64,000 nt of DNA from Tenodera sinensis (taxonomy: Eukaryota; Arthropoda; Insecta; Mantodea; Mantidae): contig CM060970.1 in assembly GCA_030765045.1 (NCBI GenBank), positions 54,863,076 to 54,927,075 of the forward strand. Reading direction: 5' to 3'. A program made the translations under genes and the position numbers. The stretch's first letter is position 1, and the number at the start of each line of letters is the position of its first letter. This document shows, piece by piece, positions 35,081 to 45,199 of this stretch. The notes beneath the pieces are model-generated. The model saw only the letters and a program-made list of their open reading frames with translations. It was not told the origin of the DNA and made no database searches.

Positions 35081-35974
35081 ATCAGTACTAAGAAAATCCT
35101 AAAGGTTAAATACGTCATCAATTAGTTTCTTCTCAAGTCTAAGCCACCGGAATGACCATGGAAGTTAACATCTCCAATAAAAAACTTGAATGTGTTTCAA
35201 ACAATGAAATATTGCATCTGTAACTCTGCGATTTCGAATAGACTAGGCGATTTTTAGAGCTTTGTGATATTTATATAGTAAAAAAAAAAAAAAAAAAACA
35301 GAAACAGAACGAAATATGAGTACTGAAAGGGCTCAACCAGCCTGAGGCAATGTATTGAATTCGAAATGCTTCTTCTGAGTGGTTTCCGGACAGAGGGAAA
35401 AAGAGACGCAAAACTAGAGTACAAGAGAAGGAAGCAATAGAAGAAAGTAGGGAGAAGGTCTTCCTTAGATCTGCTAATGGTGCCCCACGTGTTCCACAGG
35501 AAATAGGCGTGTTCTGAGGACCACACATGCAGGCAAAACTTCTTGGGACCTTATCAGCATCGTTCCTAGTCCCTTTTCCAGAGTTGGAAATATGGAAAGA
35601 AGGAAACTGATACTTGAAATGTAATCTGGAGCCAGACATCTCGTCGCATTGTGTGAGGGGTTGGTGGACTGTCCATGGGCAGCTGCCCTCTCGCACCGTG
35701 AAGCCCAACAGGAGCACCTCCAGACCCCACGTGTCTGGCTAGATACTCAGAACATCTTGACTTTTCACCTTGCGCACATGTCGATAATATGTTGTTTTCA
35801 ACAGGTAACTAGACTCCTTCATACGCTTCAGTTACTGATACATCTGCTCACAAGTTTAGGTAATCCTTCGCCCTGCTGTTATTGAATAACAATGGGGGTG
35901 TACCACATACCTTTTTGGGATTCTTCTGAGAAGTTGAAGTTGTCCACCCTTCTGAACAAGAAAGGAAATGGGGA
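35081..35974. other. No recognised gene; A19 tract
   Basis: A homopolymer of about 19 A lies at 35280-35298. On the minus strand a 148-codon frame (35271-35717) spans the less AT-rich part and ends in the T-run. It reads no known domain, and its C-terminus is a translated homopolymer. It is noted as unsupported rather than called a gene. Confidence 0.35.
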
Positions 35975-36010
35975 GAAAAAATCTGATGTGGTGCGTTTGC
36001 GTCTCTTTTT
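35975..36010 (+). mobile_element. H family, isolated 5'-terminal fragment
   Basis: GAAAAAATCTGATGTGGTGC plus GTTTGCG matches the first 30 or so bases of the family. It is fused directly to the hairpin end of an oppositely oriented copy starting at about 36006. Confidence 0.6.
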
Positions 36011-36292
36011 ACTCCCTCTACTACGAATAGTTAGTAGGGTAAGTATGGCACTGAATTTCAAAAATTTGATATCAATATTTTAACGTGTTGTAGGACCTAC
36101 TGAGTCTAAAAAAGACATTTTTACAAAACGGTCCGTCCTTGGGTGCATGGTGCAAGCGTGCGTCTGCGAACATCTTAACTCAAACATTAAAATTCTGATT
36201 GATTCAAAGTTAGCATTTAAGCTCGAAATCTTCCAAAGATCCGATATAAATATTTTCAACAGAATCCTCCCACACCAAGCTGTAGTCTAGAT

Positions 36293-37101
36293 AAGGCCTT
36301 TTCAACTGAGGTTCTGCCAGGGCTTCAGCCGCCACCGGCAGTAACACCGGTGCTGAGCTGGGCACCGGAGGGATGTGCGAATGTGAAGTGGCAGAGGCAG
36401 CACCAAGAAGGTATTGTTGTAGAAGTAGTCCAAATACTTGCATTGGGCGAATGTTGTGACTGTTGAACGGAACAGATCGTCAAATCAGCGTGCAGCTTAC
36501 CAAAACAAATTATTAATGTCAATTTTGTGAACACACATTTACTCTCTACATATATTTTGGTTACTCTTGTGTGCATTTACCATTTAGGTCAATTTTTGAC
36601 ATCGTTTTGCCGCAACTAATTCGGTATAATACATATGGCAGCAGAAATTCACAGTACCCCTTCTAAGGCAGCATCCTGTTTCTACTTTTATTTAAATTCA
36701 TAATTGAAAACATATGTTCGCATGCACAAGTTGTACCGAACATTGACACAAATTTTAAGGTAAGTGCAAGAATTTTTGGAAATTCCAAGTTTAGTTGCCA
36801 TATCTTTATTTCTTTGACAAATTAAGCATTCAAATTTCCCTTCGGTATTGGGAATAAAATATAAATCATCCCACGAAGAACTATCGATATTTTGTAACGG
36901 AGGTGAAGCTATAATATCTGCTTAGCAATCTGCTATATCCTACCACCTCTGCATTAAGAAGAGGGAAAGTGAGAGAAAGAAAGAGATGGAAAGACAGTGT
37001 TACTCTGTCGCACACATGCAGTTGCAGTGAGGAAGGCACCGGGGCTGCTGGGTACCAAACCGGCGCGCCCCAGCGCCGGGTGCTCGATTTCGAAAGGCTT
37101 G
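36293..37101 (-). mobile_element. hAT element inserted in an H copy, 8-bp TSD
   Basis: 809 bases bounded by exact direct repeats GTCTAGAT (36285-36292 and 37102-37109). This fits the hAT target pattern nTnnnnAn. The ends are imperfect inverted repeats: AAGGCCTTTTC on the left against CAAGCCTTTCG read from the right. A transposase C-terminal fragment inside, on the minus strand, confirms the superfamily. GC-rich terminal regions contrast with the AT-rich host sequence. Confidence 0.85.
36663..36818 (-). pseudogene. hAT transposase, C-terminal dimerisation fragment
   Basis: One minus-strand frame reads a LEFPKILALTLKFVS block, then MFGTTCACEHMFSIMN and NLNKSRNRM, ending at a stop at 36663-36665. 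This is the hAT-family C-terminal signature (FGS/T-x-CE-x-x-FS-x-MN-x-NKSRNR) found in the dimerisation region of many insect transposases. A stop upstream of about 36818 and the lack of the catalytic domain and BED finger show it is a fossil of an internally deleted element. Confidence 0.75.
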
Positions 37102-37409
37102 GTCTAGATTGAAAAGTGTTCGAAATGCTATTTTCTCAAAAATGCCTCCAAATGTTTTGATTAAAATGCCATAAGTGTAAGATATTTACATGACAAATGA
37201 AATCTATATTTTGAATTTTTTGGAAATAGGCTGTGAAATGTTATTACTCGGAAGATGTATGTAATTTTGTATGATTGTTAAAAATTAACAGGTTAGATTA
37301 ACCAAATGCCAGCATTTGAAACCATTTCTGGCGAACATTTGTCGTAATTAACAAGGAGTAGATAGAAAAAATCTAAATTCTCTATCTCTATCGTCTAATG
37401 GTAGGTATA

Positions 37410-38013
37410 CAAACCATTCCTTCAAAGTTTATTTTTCTATTTCATTTTAATCCAAATAAACCGTTTATATACAAATTAGTAAGAGAATAGTGATAAGAAC
37501 TGGGCATTGTACGCTAGCTTAAGATTCTATGCTCTTTGCATGCAATCACGAGAAACAAATGAATATCGATGAGACTTAAAAAGAATGAAGTTTTGAATAA
37601 TCTGTACTATTAATAATGAGTATCTCGGAAATGGCTAATGTCACAAAATTCGAGATAAACTGTTTGTTTTTAAATAGATCCACAAGTTTTGCGAGTAGTT
37701 TCGTCTCCTGCTGAACGTTTACAAGAACCTATACAAGATTAAACATAGCTACTTCCAAAGGAAGCAGACTTCACAGGTTATCCTCAGAAAACTCAAGTTA
37801 TACATGTTATTTACCATGCAAATTTATTTCGTATGTGGTATTTTAATTTAAATATTCAGCTGTTTTCGGGCAACTCCAAAATTTCTAATAATCCTCAATG
37901 TAGAGGTAGTTTGTGGTTGGATGATTTTCTTGAAAATCTTCGTGTTGGATCTTCAGAATGTTAGGCGTTTCGTTTTTTGAGATATGTAGTTCACGCATAC
38001 ATAGGAGCCTTTT
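37410..38013 (+). mobile_element. H family, old 5'-truncated copy
   Basis: It keeps 'TTAATCCAAATAAACCG', 'TATCTCGGAAATGGCTAATG', 'GAAAATCTTCGTGTTGGATC' and 'GAGCCTTTTTCTAAAAA'. It stops exactly at the A-run where the next copy begins. The CA slot is CACGCATACATA. Confidence 0.7.
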
Positions 38014-38690
38014 TCTAAAAAGTTCGATGTGTTGCACTCGCATGGTTTCGCTACGCTTGTGCTAACTGTTCTTACAAATTCATATTTCTATATCTTCTTG
38101 TTAGTCGAGATAAACATTTGTGGAAATTATATATCTGCTTATTTTCTTGTAGTACAAGGGGAATATGGGAATGCAGTAGTCTTTGATTGATAGTCAAATA
38201 TTTTAAAACTAGTCGCTATATGAAGGCTTTGAAATTATATTGCCTGTGCACGGCAAGAGATAAAAAAAGTAAATAACGACTTTACAGTGAGAAAATATTA
38301 AGTATTGCAAAACTCGCGCAAATAACATATATCTCCGAAATGGTTTACCCACAAAAAATGCATTTTGACATAAATCTACATTGTTTGTACAATAAGATTT
38401 GTACTATCTCTTACGGTTTATACAAAAGTCATCAAGAGTAAATAGAACTACATAAGCTATAGTCAGAAAATTCAAAATATACATTTAATTTGCCATAAAA
38501 ACATCATTTTAATCAAAATTGTTAGAGCCATTTTTGGGAAAATAAAAATGTTCGAACACTTTTCCATGTAAAGGGTAATTTAATGTGGAGAAATTTTCTT
38601 CAAAATCTTCTGCATCCTTGAAGCATACTAAAGCTATATACCAACTTTGGTTTTTAACCGATTTTTTTTATTTTTGAGCTATGCTGTTCA

Positions 38691-38748
<58 letters not shown>

Positions 38749-38860
38749 GACCTTTTTCTATAACTGCTTCTTTGAATTCACGGGGCCTCAAAACATCGAA
38801 TTTTTGCTTGGGATAAATGTCAATCTCCCCTACTAATTTTACGCTTTACAGAAAGAAATT
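38014..38860 (+). mobile_element. H family copy, tandem with the previous one
   Basis: It starts AAAAAGTTCGATGTGTTGCA with CTCGCATGGTTTCGCTACGC, in the A-run of the preceding copy's 'CTTTTTCTAAAAA'. It belongs to the subfamily with the 'ACTAGTCGCTATATGAAGG' insertion. The right end is decayed (CTCCCCTACTAATTTTACGC). Confidence 0.82.
38692..38744. repeat. (AC)n microsatellite in H copy
   Basis: A pure run of about 26 units occupies the conserved slot, directly before GGTGGACCTTTTTCTA. Confidence 0.95.
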
Positions 38861-39127
38861 AGATTTTGTATGAGTATTTTGTAGAACAGCCACGAAAAGG
38901 TATAAAAACTGTTAAGTATACTATCAGATGTATTTTCAGTGACTTAATCAGGTACACAGCAGTCCATAAATAACAGCAGGCCCGTAAATTCCATTGTAGG
39001 GTGTCTGAAGACTTGTAAAGGAATTCGGATCACATGTCACGATAAAGTAAACCTGTTTCTAAGAGCACGAATTAGGACTAAGGATCCTCCTTAACAAAAA
39101 TACTTTGTAGCCCATTTGCTCATTTAC

Positions 39128-39161
<34 letters not shown>

Positions 39162-39850
39162 ACAAATGTTTCGTGTCTTGCAGCGGCACCACTTCTCTCA
39201 CTACCCTCTCAGGGATGTCTCCGCGTCAAATGGAATGCACATGGCCAACACATGGCTTAGTCATCAGTGTTGAGGTTGGGGGAGGAATGGGCATTGGGGT
39301 TCTTGCGCTGTTCTTTTATTTGTCTTTCCCCTTTTTAATATGTCATAGATACCCTAATGCCAGCTTGTTAGCTTTTGTTTTATCACAAAAAACAACCGAC
39401 TCCCCACGTAGATTACGTAAATATTATGGGGTGGTAACAGAGGAGTTTCCGAAACTGGTTGCAGTGCTATATTGTTTTGTTTTTATTATTTTTTTGTGTT
39501 TTGCTTTCTCTAGACTCATATATGTTAGTGGTGAATGAAGGTATATTCACTCAAATATGGAATAAACGTAAATATTTCTCTGTGATTTTCGTATTAAGAT
39601 AATGTAACGACATTATACATACTTTAAAAAAATTAATAATTTAAAAATGATGGTGCGGAGTGCGTGAGTGGTGTTTTAGGGCCCGGTCATTAGGGCCCGA
39701 TGATGATAATATTAATGACAATAATAATATAAATTAGAGTAATAATTTTAAAGAAATAATGAATAGAAAAGGCGAACACAAAGGGAGTAGCGTCGCGAGT
39801 TTGAATAGCGGAGTAATTTTCTACGGTTTTTGTGGTGTGGTCACTAAGAG
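38861..39850. other. No gene; long C homopolymer
   Basis: A 140-codon frame (39116-39538) opens through the poly(C) tract as polyproline and continues without a known domain, though with two hydrophobic segments near its middle and end. I do not call it a gene. The remainder is AT-rich. Confidence 0.35.
39129..39161. repeat. Poly(C) tract, 33 bases
   Basis: An uninterrupted C homopolymer. Such length is unusual and prone to assembly error. Confidence 0.9.
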
Positions 39851-40310
39851 AGTACAATAAAATACAAATACGAGATGATCTCTCGCGCCTGCCGATATAC
39901 CAGACGTTGCTAACCTGAAGAAATGATTACATCTGAACAGAGTGCACATCCTACTTGGCAAAGCCATGAGGCGTATAGGAAAGAATGTGAAACTGCAGAG
40001 TTGTTTACGGGAGCTTATCGCACAAACACGGCGAGACAGTGAGTGTACACTGTTCAGATGCAAAAATATCTTCAGGACAACATTTTATATATCGGCAGAT
40101 GTGCGATATCATTCATTTGCATTGTATTGCTGACTGTACGCCAAGTTATTGATATTTCGCTATTGTAGTAAACAAGATAACAAGCGATCACAGCTCTCGA
40201 TAACTAATGTTGCTTTACCAAGTAGTACACTGTCTCACCGTGTTTGTGCGATAAGCTCACGTAAACAGCTGGGCAGTTTCACATTCCCTCATGGCTTTGC
40301 CAAGCAGTAG
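39851..40310. repeat. Interlocked inverted repeats (A-B-A'-B')
   Basis: Arm A (39851-39947) is inverted at 40043-40132 (A'). Arm B (39951-40047) is inverted at 40223-40310 (B') and is far better conserved. B/B' share GCTTATCGCACAAACACGG, GGCAAAGCCATGAGG and GAATGTGAAACTGC. A/A' share TGCCGATATA, CTGAAGA and CATCTGAACAG. The order A-B-A'-B' is not a simple hairpin. No coding content is seen; opposed frames at 39821-40133 merely reflect the inverted copies. Confidence 0.75.
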
Positions 40311-40659
40311 CTTGAACCATGAAGTTGCCTGGGCACCCCTGCTTGTTTGTTGAGCTGGAACAGTTGTCTCTTTATCACCTCATCTCTAGTAGTAGGACAC
40401 AGCTTCCACTCTTAACGAGATGATGTCCATGGATTGCATAACATTACCGGACTAGGGCCTTGTTTGCTGCTTGTATGGCGAGGAGTGGATCAGTTACTCT
40501 AACCCACAGTAAGAACAAAAGAAACACGCTAGCACTTACAGTTCAACTTCCAGCAGACACAGTAGGTGACACAGAGAAAATGAGGACTTTTTATTTTAAG
40601 GATCTACTGCTGAAATCTAAAGAAAATTAATGAGTCAATTAGGATTCTGATTAATACTT
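40311..40659. other. No gene recognised
   Basis: No frame, repeat match or motif noticed. Confidence 0.4.
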
Positions 40660-41838
40660 CATCATCAACAGTAAGATAAGCCAAGTTGGTCCGTTTCGGC
40701 TCAGCAGACTTCATCTTTCCAACGATGTTTAAGTCCTCCCACACTGCGCTTTCCTCCGGGTGTGTATTTTGAAACTATTTTGGTTAGTCAATTATCTGGC
40801 ATCCGTGCTGTATGGTTGGACCAGTTTTGTTTGTATGTAGAGATTTTGCTGTTTAAATTATATATTTCTGGTTGGTCTCTAATTATTTCATTCCTCATGT
40901 AGCCCAGCAATACTTTCTAAAAATTGCATTTCTGCTGTTTTCACCATTCTTTTATTACTTCTGTTTATCGCCCAATTTTTGGAACCATGCGTCAATACTG
41001 GCAAGACCATAACTTCAACATCGTTTCTTTTCGAGTTCGTTTGAGGGAACCAGTTATGTTCTAAAATTAATACAATTTTTGGTTTACATCTCTATCAACA
41101 TATAATCTAATACAAGATCCCAAGTAATTAAAATGTTGTACAGACAACATGGAAAGAAATCAGCAGTGCTTTCATTTTCTGGGCTGATATTATGACCATA
41201 TCGTGCCATGTGTTCTGTATCGAACCAATGGGGAATACCTATGCTGGTTTTGTCAACATATTGGATAATTGCTAACAGGCATAGCCACCTCCCTCAACTG
41301 AAGGGAGGAGAGGTGCGTGTCCCCTTTGAAATTGGTGGAGACCGATATCAGAAGACACGCCCCATAGATGTCTCTATAGACCATCAGAGATTCGATGCCT
41401 ATTACTATTTGTGCTCTGTATACTTATTCTGTTACTCTATTCGAAAAAGTCATGATTTTTTAAAAATATTTATATTATAGTGATTCATTATTTTTACAGC
41501 TGATTTGTTGCTAATTAAACCTGCTTTCATTTCCCGCAAAAATGAATTGATCGTCAGCAAATAGAATTGTAGTTAGATTAGTAGAATTAACTGTAAGATT
41601 CTTCACAGTTGAAATTGTCATTCAACACTATTGCATCTAAACATATGTTAAAACGTGTAGGCGCCATTGGGCAGCCCCATCTTACACTTATTAACTCTAT
41701 TTTTAGCCTCTTGATACTTCCTTTGTCTATACTGATGGTAGTGCCTCTGGTGTATTTTTTTTTTTGGAAATATTTAACACAGCAATGTTTCATGTAACCC
41801 AAACTGTGACGTAAAATAGTAGAAGGAAAGAACATCAA
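40660..41838 (-). pseudogene. Non-LTR reverse transcriptase pseudogene
   Basis: Read on the minus strand, the RT landmarks occur in correct order across several frames. ELISVRWGCPMAPTRFNICLD is at about 41648-41710 (palm block with GCP). TTILFADDQFIFAG at 41538-41580 keeps the catalytic FADD. FNYLGSCIRLYVDRDVNQ is at about 41070-41130. VLPVLTHGSKNWAINRSN is at about 40951-41010, with a TAEMQFL block following. A C-terminal 'PGGKRSVGG' with a Lys-His-Arg-Trp-Lys-Asp tail is near 40720-40760. The array matches insect LINE proteins of the endonuclease-RT type, though the clade is not assigned. Many stops and frame changes occur. The gap between FADD and NYLG is larger than expected, so 41200-41480 may hold extra sequence. 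Confidence 0.75.
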
Positions 41839-42387
41839 AATACGTCACAAAGTGCAAAATTTACGCCCCATAATTTTCGTTTTCGCGCGATAAAACTTGT
41901 TACATGGTTAGGCAGTAAAATGTTATTAGTAAAACCTTTCATTTCAGAGGCTTATGGCACATTACACCCACAAATGTGCGGTTTGCTGTAACGTAAACAT
42001 TAATGTAATATAAACAATACGGCAGCTCACTGTGGCTTTATGCAACTATATCACATTTTAGTAAGAAAATAATGTTTTACTTTCCATGCCAGGCCTGGGC
42101 CAGTGTTGCCAATTTAGCCTTTTTATGGCTAGATCTGGCCTTTTTGAGAACCTATCTAGCTATAAATTTTCCAAAAAGCTACAAGTAGCTTTCCTGGCCT
42201 TTTTTCTAAGCTTCATTAGCTTTTTCTATCCTTTTTCATTTTTTACTCATCTACCTTTAAAATAATACATAATTTAATCTCACTACTGCAGCTATTGCAC
42301 GTAATGAAACAATCCTTTTGGTGAATTCCCGAATCGTTTGAATCTGGGAGTGAGGATTCCATCAAGTTGTTAGATTCTTTGGCACGT

Positions 42388-43318
42388 TTTAGAAAAAGGT
42401 CTGTGTGTGTATTTCGAGCCAGTGGACAACATAACTCAAAAACGAAAAGTTGGTTAGAAATCAAAGTTGGTATTTAAGTTTAATGTCTTTCAAGGATGCG
42501 ACACGAAGATTTTGAAGAAAATTGTTCCACCCTAAACTACACTTTACATGGAAAATTTCGATTTTCTTGAAAATGGCTCTAATGATTTTGACGTCGGTCT
42601 GGGTGGCTCAGTTGGTTAGACGCTGGCCTACCGGTCCGAAGGTCGTGGGTTCAGATGCGGCCCAGACCGATGGTTTTTAAGTGTGCTTAAAAACGACAGC
42701 TCCATGTCAGTAGATTTACTGGCATGTAAAAGAACTTCTGAGGGGCAAAATTCCGGCACACCGACGACGCTGATGTGATCCTAGCAATCGACAGCGTCGT
42801 TAAACATCAAAATAAAAAAAGACTTTGATTAAAATGCCATAGGTTTGAAATATCTTTATGACAAATGAAATGTATATTTTGAATTTTCTGGCTATAACCT
42901 CTGTACTCCTATTTACTCTGGACGACTTTTGCATAACTGGTAAACCTTTAGAGATAGACCAAATCTTACTATGAAAAACTGTAGATCTTTCTAAAATACA
43001 CAATTTATGTCTGAATAATTTTTTATAGAGTGTACCATTTCGGAGGTATGCCTTGTTATTTGTATTTCTGTCAAATGGAACATCGTTATTCAATTTGTTA
43101 TATTAACCCTGCAAAGAGAACGGAAGCTTTAAAAGTTTTGACAATCGCTCAAAGCCTACTGTATACTAATATTCTCCTTCCACCTACAAGGAAATAATAA
43201 GATAATTTGCACAAATGTTTATCTCAACTAACACGAAGAAGATATAGGAATAACAGTTGTAAGAATGGTTAGTACAAGAGTAGAGAAAGTCATGTGACCT
43301 CAATACATCGGATTTTTC
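42388..43318 (-). mobile_element. H family antisense copy, interrupted by SINE-A
   Basis: On the plus strand it starts inside the element at 'TTTTAGAAAAAGGTCTGTG' (hairpin end missing). It is broken at 42592 by SINE-A, resumes at 42821 with 'GACTTTGATTAAAATGCC', and ends AGTAGAGAAAGTCATGTGAC then CTCAATACATCGGATTTTT. The TG slot is only GTGTGTGTA. It lies inside the hAT element 42101-43587. Confidence 0.85.
42592..42820 (+). mobile_element. SINE-A, tRNA-derived, with target duplication
   Basis: It starts at GTCGGTCTGGGTGGCTCAGT, with box A TGGCTCAGTTGG and box B GGGTTCAGATGC. The 3' body has the GTTTTTAAG/CTTAAAAAC stem and the GACGCTG…CAGCGTC pair, then TTAAACATCAAAATAAAAAA. It interrupts the H sequence between GATTTTGA(c) at 42584-42592 and GACTTTGA at 42821-42828, read as a target duplication of about 8 bases with one mismatch. 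Pol III promoter boxes are intact, so transcription is conceivable. Confidence 0.88.
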
Positions 43319-43699
43319 ATGCGAAGTTCCAGACGAAATATTGAAGTTGTTGGTACAAATCCTGCATACATGCAAGAGCCTAAGGAAATTCCCAGCTGCA
43401 GCAGTAGAAACGAGGCAGAGGGGGATGATGAAGACCACGTTTATTTTTGCTAGGTGATCCATGCGTATTTTTTTAATAATGTAGTTTTCTAATGTTTATA
43501 TAGGGTATTAAAATATAATCTAGCCTTTTCTAGCCTTTTTGGCACGCCGGTTTAGCTTGTTTTATTGAATTATAGTTGGCAACACTAGCCTGGGCGAGTC
43601 GCAGGATACCTTCAGTGACCTTCAGTTTTTTACCTGCTAAACATACTTTATCAGTGCAGGGCCGTGAGCAGACTATGCTTAGTGAGCACCACTTCCCCA

Positions 43700-43850
43700 C
43701 GCCTGAAGTAGAGAAAATATTGTATTCCACCCAAATATTCGATATCGAGATTTCATAGGAAACACAGGTACGGATGTCCCCGAATAAAAACGGATATTAC
43801 ATTTACAAGAAGTCCTTAACAAACTATCCTTTAAAAATTTCAAAGGTGAG
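43700..43850 (-). mobile_element. H family, 3'-terminal fragment
   Basis: AGTAGAGAAAATATTGTATT followed by CCACCCAAATATTCGATATC matches the hairpin end and adjacent block. Similarity is lost after 'TATCCTTTAAAAATTTC'. Confidence 0.65.
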
Positions 43851-43877
43851 TCAGAGAATTTAAAGTAGTGCCAGCAA

Positions 43878-43985
43878 GTTGCCACGGTAGCTCTGTTGCC
43901 TAGAGCTATGTCAAAGACCCGTGTTTCAAATCCCTGTTATCGCATTGAATTTTTCAGTTTTTCACGTTTCCAACCATATTCTATG
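43878..43985 (+). mobile_element. SINE-B copy, decayed
   Basis: The head GCCACGGTAGCTCTGTTGCC has a box-A-like GTAGCTCTGTTG. Box B is GTGTTTCAAATCCC. The tail 'ATCGCATTGAATTTTTCAGTTT' matches the SINE-B tail at 54945-54970. Confidence 0.6.
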
Positions 43986-44009
43986 TCGTTCCGTACTGCC
44001 TGATATGTA

Positions 44010-44290
44010 TAGATTATACAACAAAAGGGGACACCTCGTGTATTGTAACATATATATTGAGGTAACCATCCCCCGAGGAGGAAGGGGTGAAATGAACCAA
44101 CTGCGGGTAGATAGGCCACAGAGACGCGCTAACACATTTTCTAGAAGATCCGTCACACTTCCTAGAGGGGGTGATAAACAACCCTAGTGTCTAAAGGTTC
44201 TTTCCTTTGAACAAGCCATGTGTCCGGCACCGCCATACGCCAGGAAACCTAAAAGTACATAAACTTGAGAAGCAAACGAAATGAAATGGA
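44010..44290 (+). repeat. Dispersed repeat rpt-E, shorter copy
   Basis: It is collinear with 29448-29720 (see there). It ends at AAATGAAATGGAAAT, immediately before an H copy. Confidence 0.55.
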
Positions 44291-44292
44291 AA

Positions 44293-44985
44293 TAAAAAAA
44301 TCTGATGTGTTGTACTCACATGACTTTCTCTACTCTTATACCAACCATTCTTACAAATTCGTATTCCTATATCTTCTTCGTGTTAATTGAAATAAGCATT
44401 TGCAGAAACTATCGTATTGGTTATTTCCTTGTAGGTGGAAGAAAAATAGTAGGCTTTGAGCGATAGTCAAATCTGTTAAAGCTTTCAAATTCCATTCTCT
44501 TTGCACAGTTAAGATATAAAAAATTAATAACGATGCTCCATTTGACCGAAGTATGTTCTCAAAAACCCACACAAATAACAGTGCGCATCTCCGGGACGGT
44601 TTACTCTACAAAAAATTATTCAACATAAATTGAGTATTTTAGCAAGATCTACATTTTTGTATAGTAAGATTTGGTCTATCTCTTACGGTTTACCAGTTAT
44701 GCAAAAGTCATCCAGAGTAAATAGGACTTCATGGGCTATAGCCAGAAAATTCAAGATACGCATTTCATTTATCATAAAAATATATCTATATGGCATTTTA
44801 ATCAAAATAGTTAGAAATTTTCGAAAAATTTTCCATGTAAAGGGTAACTTAGGGTGGATGAATTTTATTCAAAATCTTCGTGTCGCATTCTTGAAAGACA
44901 TTGAACTTAAGTATCTACCTTGGTTTTTAACCGACTTTTCGTTTTTGAGTTATGCTGCACACACACATACACACACACATACACA

Positions 44986-45054
<69 letters not shown>

Positions 45055-45199
45055 AGGCATACACACACGGACCTTTTTCTAAAAATACTTTTTTTTTATT
45101 CAGGGGACCTCAAAACATACATTTCCGGTGAAATCTCGACATCGAATTTTGGGATGGAATACAGTACTTCCACTGCTACGTAATAGAGAAAGCAAAAAC
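44293..45199 (+). mobile_element. H family, full-length copy
   Basis: It starts AAAAAAATCTGATGTGTTGT with ACTCACATGACTTTCTCTACTC and ends CTTCCACTGCTACGTAATAG then AGAAAGCAAAAA. All interior blocks are present, with a deletion of the 'GCCATTTTCAAGAAAATC' block. The 150-codon frame at 44630-45082 is a read-through of the element ending in the CA repeat, not a protein. Confidence 0.9.
44958..45052. repeat. (CA)n microsatellite with early CATACA interruptions
   Basis: It starts as (CACACACATA)n and becomes pure CA. It lies in the conserved H slot, before ACGGACCTTTTTCTAAAAAT. Confidence 0.95.

Larger units (their letters stand above)
36006..37265 (-). mobile_element. H family antisense copy split by a hAT element
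   Basis: The left part (to 36292) has the hairpin TTTTTACTCCCTCTACTACG…AGTAGGGTAAG, 'TTTGATATCAATATTTT' and 'AAATCTTCCAAAGATCCG'. The right part (from 37102) resumes at 'TTGAAAAGTGTTCGAAATG', then 'TGATTAAAATGCCATAAGTG' and 'GACAAATGAAATCTATATTT', fading near 37265. Removing 36293-37109 restores collinearity with the reference copy. Confidence 0.8.
42101..43587. mobile_element. hAT element with 8-bp TSD, hosting nested insertions
   Basis: Exact direct repeats GCCTGGGC flank it (42093-42100 and 43588-43595). Its ends are inverted: CAGTGTTGCCAA on the left against TAGTGTTGCCAA read from the right, as in hAT elements. The subterminal regions on both sides repeat (C)TAGCCTTTTT-type motifs (42117, 42178, 43521, 43532). 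Own sequence is 42101 to about 42387 and about 43319-43587, roughly 550 bases; the rest is a nested H copy. No transposase domain was recognised, so it is non-autonomous or gutted. Confidence 0.82.

Noticed and set aside
35271..35717. 148-codon minus-strand frame
   Set aside because: No recognisable motif. Its C-terminus is a translated T-run, and there is no adjacent signal or repeat support. It was left as unassigned sequence.
39116..39538. 140-codon frame beginning with polyproline
   Set aside because: The start lies in a 33-base C homopolymer and the rest has no known domain. It is probably a chance frame.
43184..43462. 92-codon minus frame as a hAT transposase remnant
   Set aside because: It crosses the hAT/H boundary and carries no hAT signature, so it cannot be one protein.
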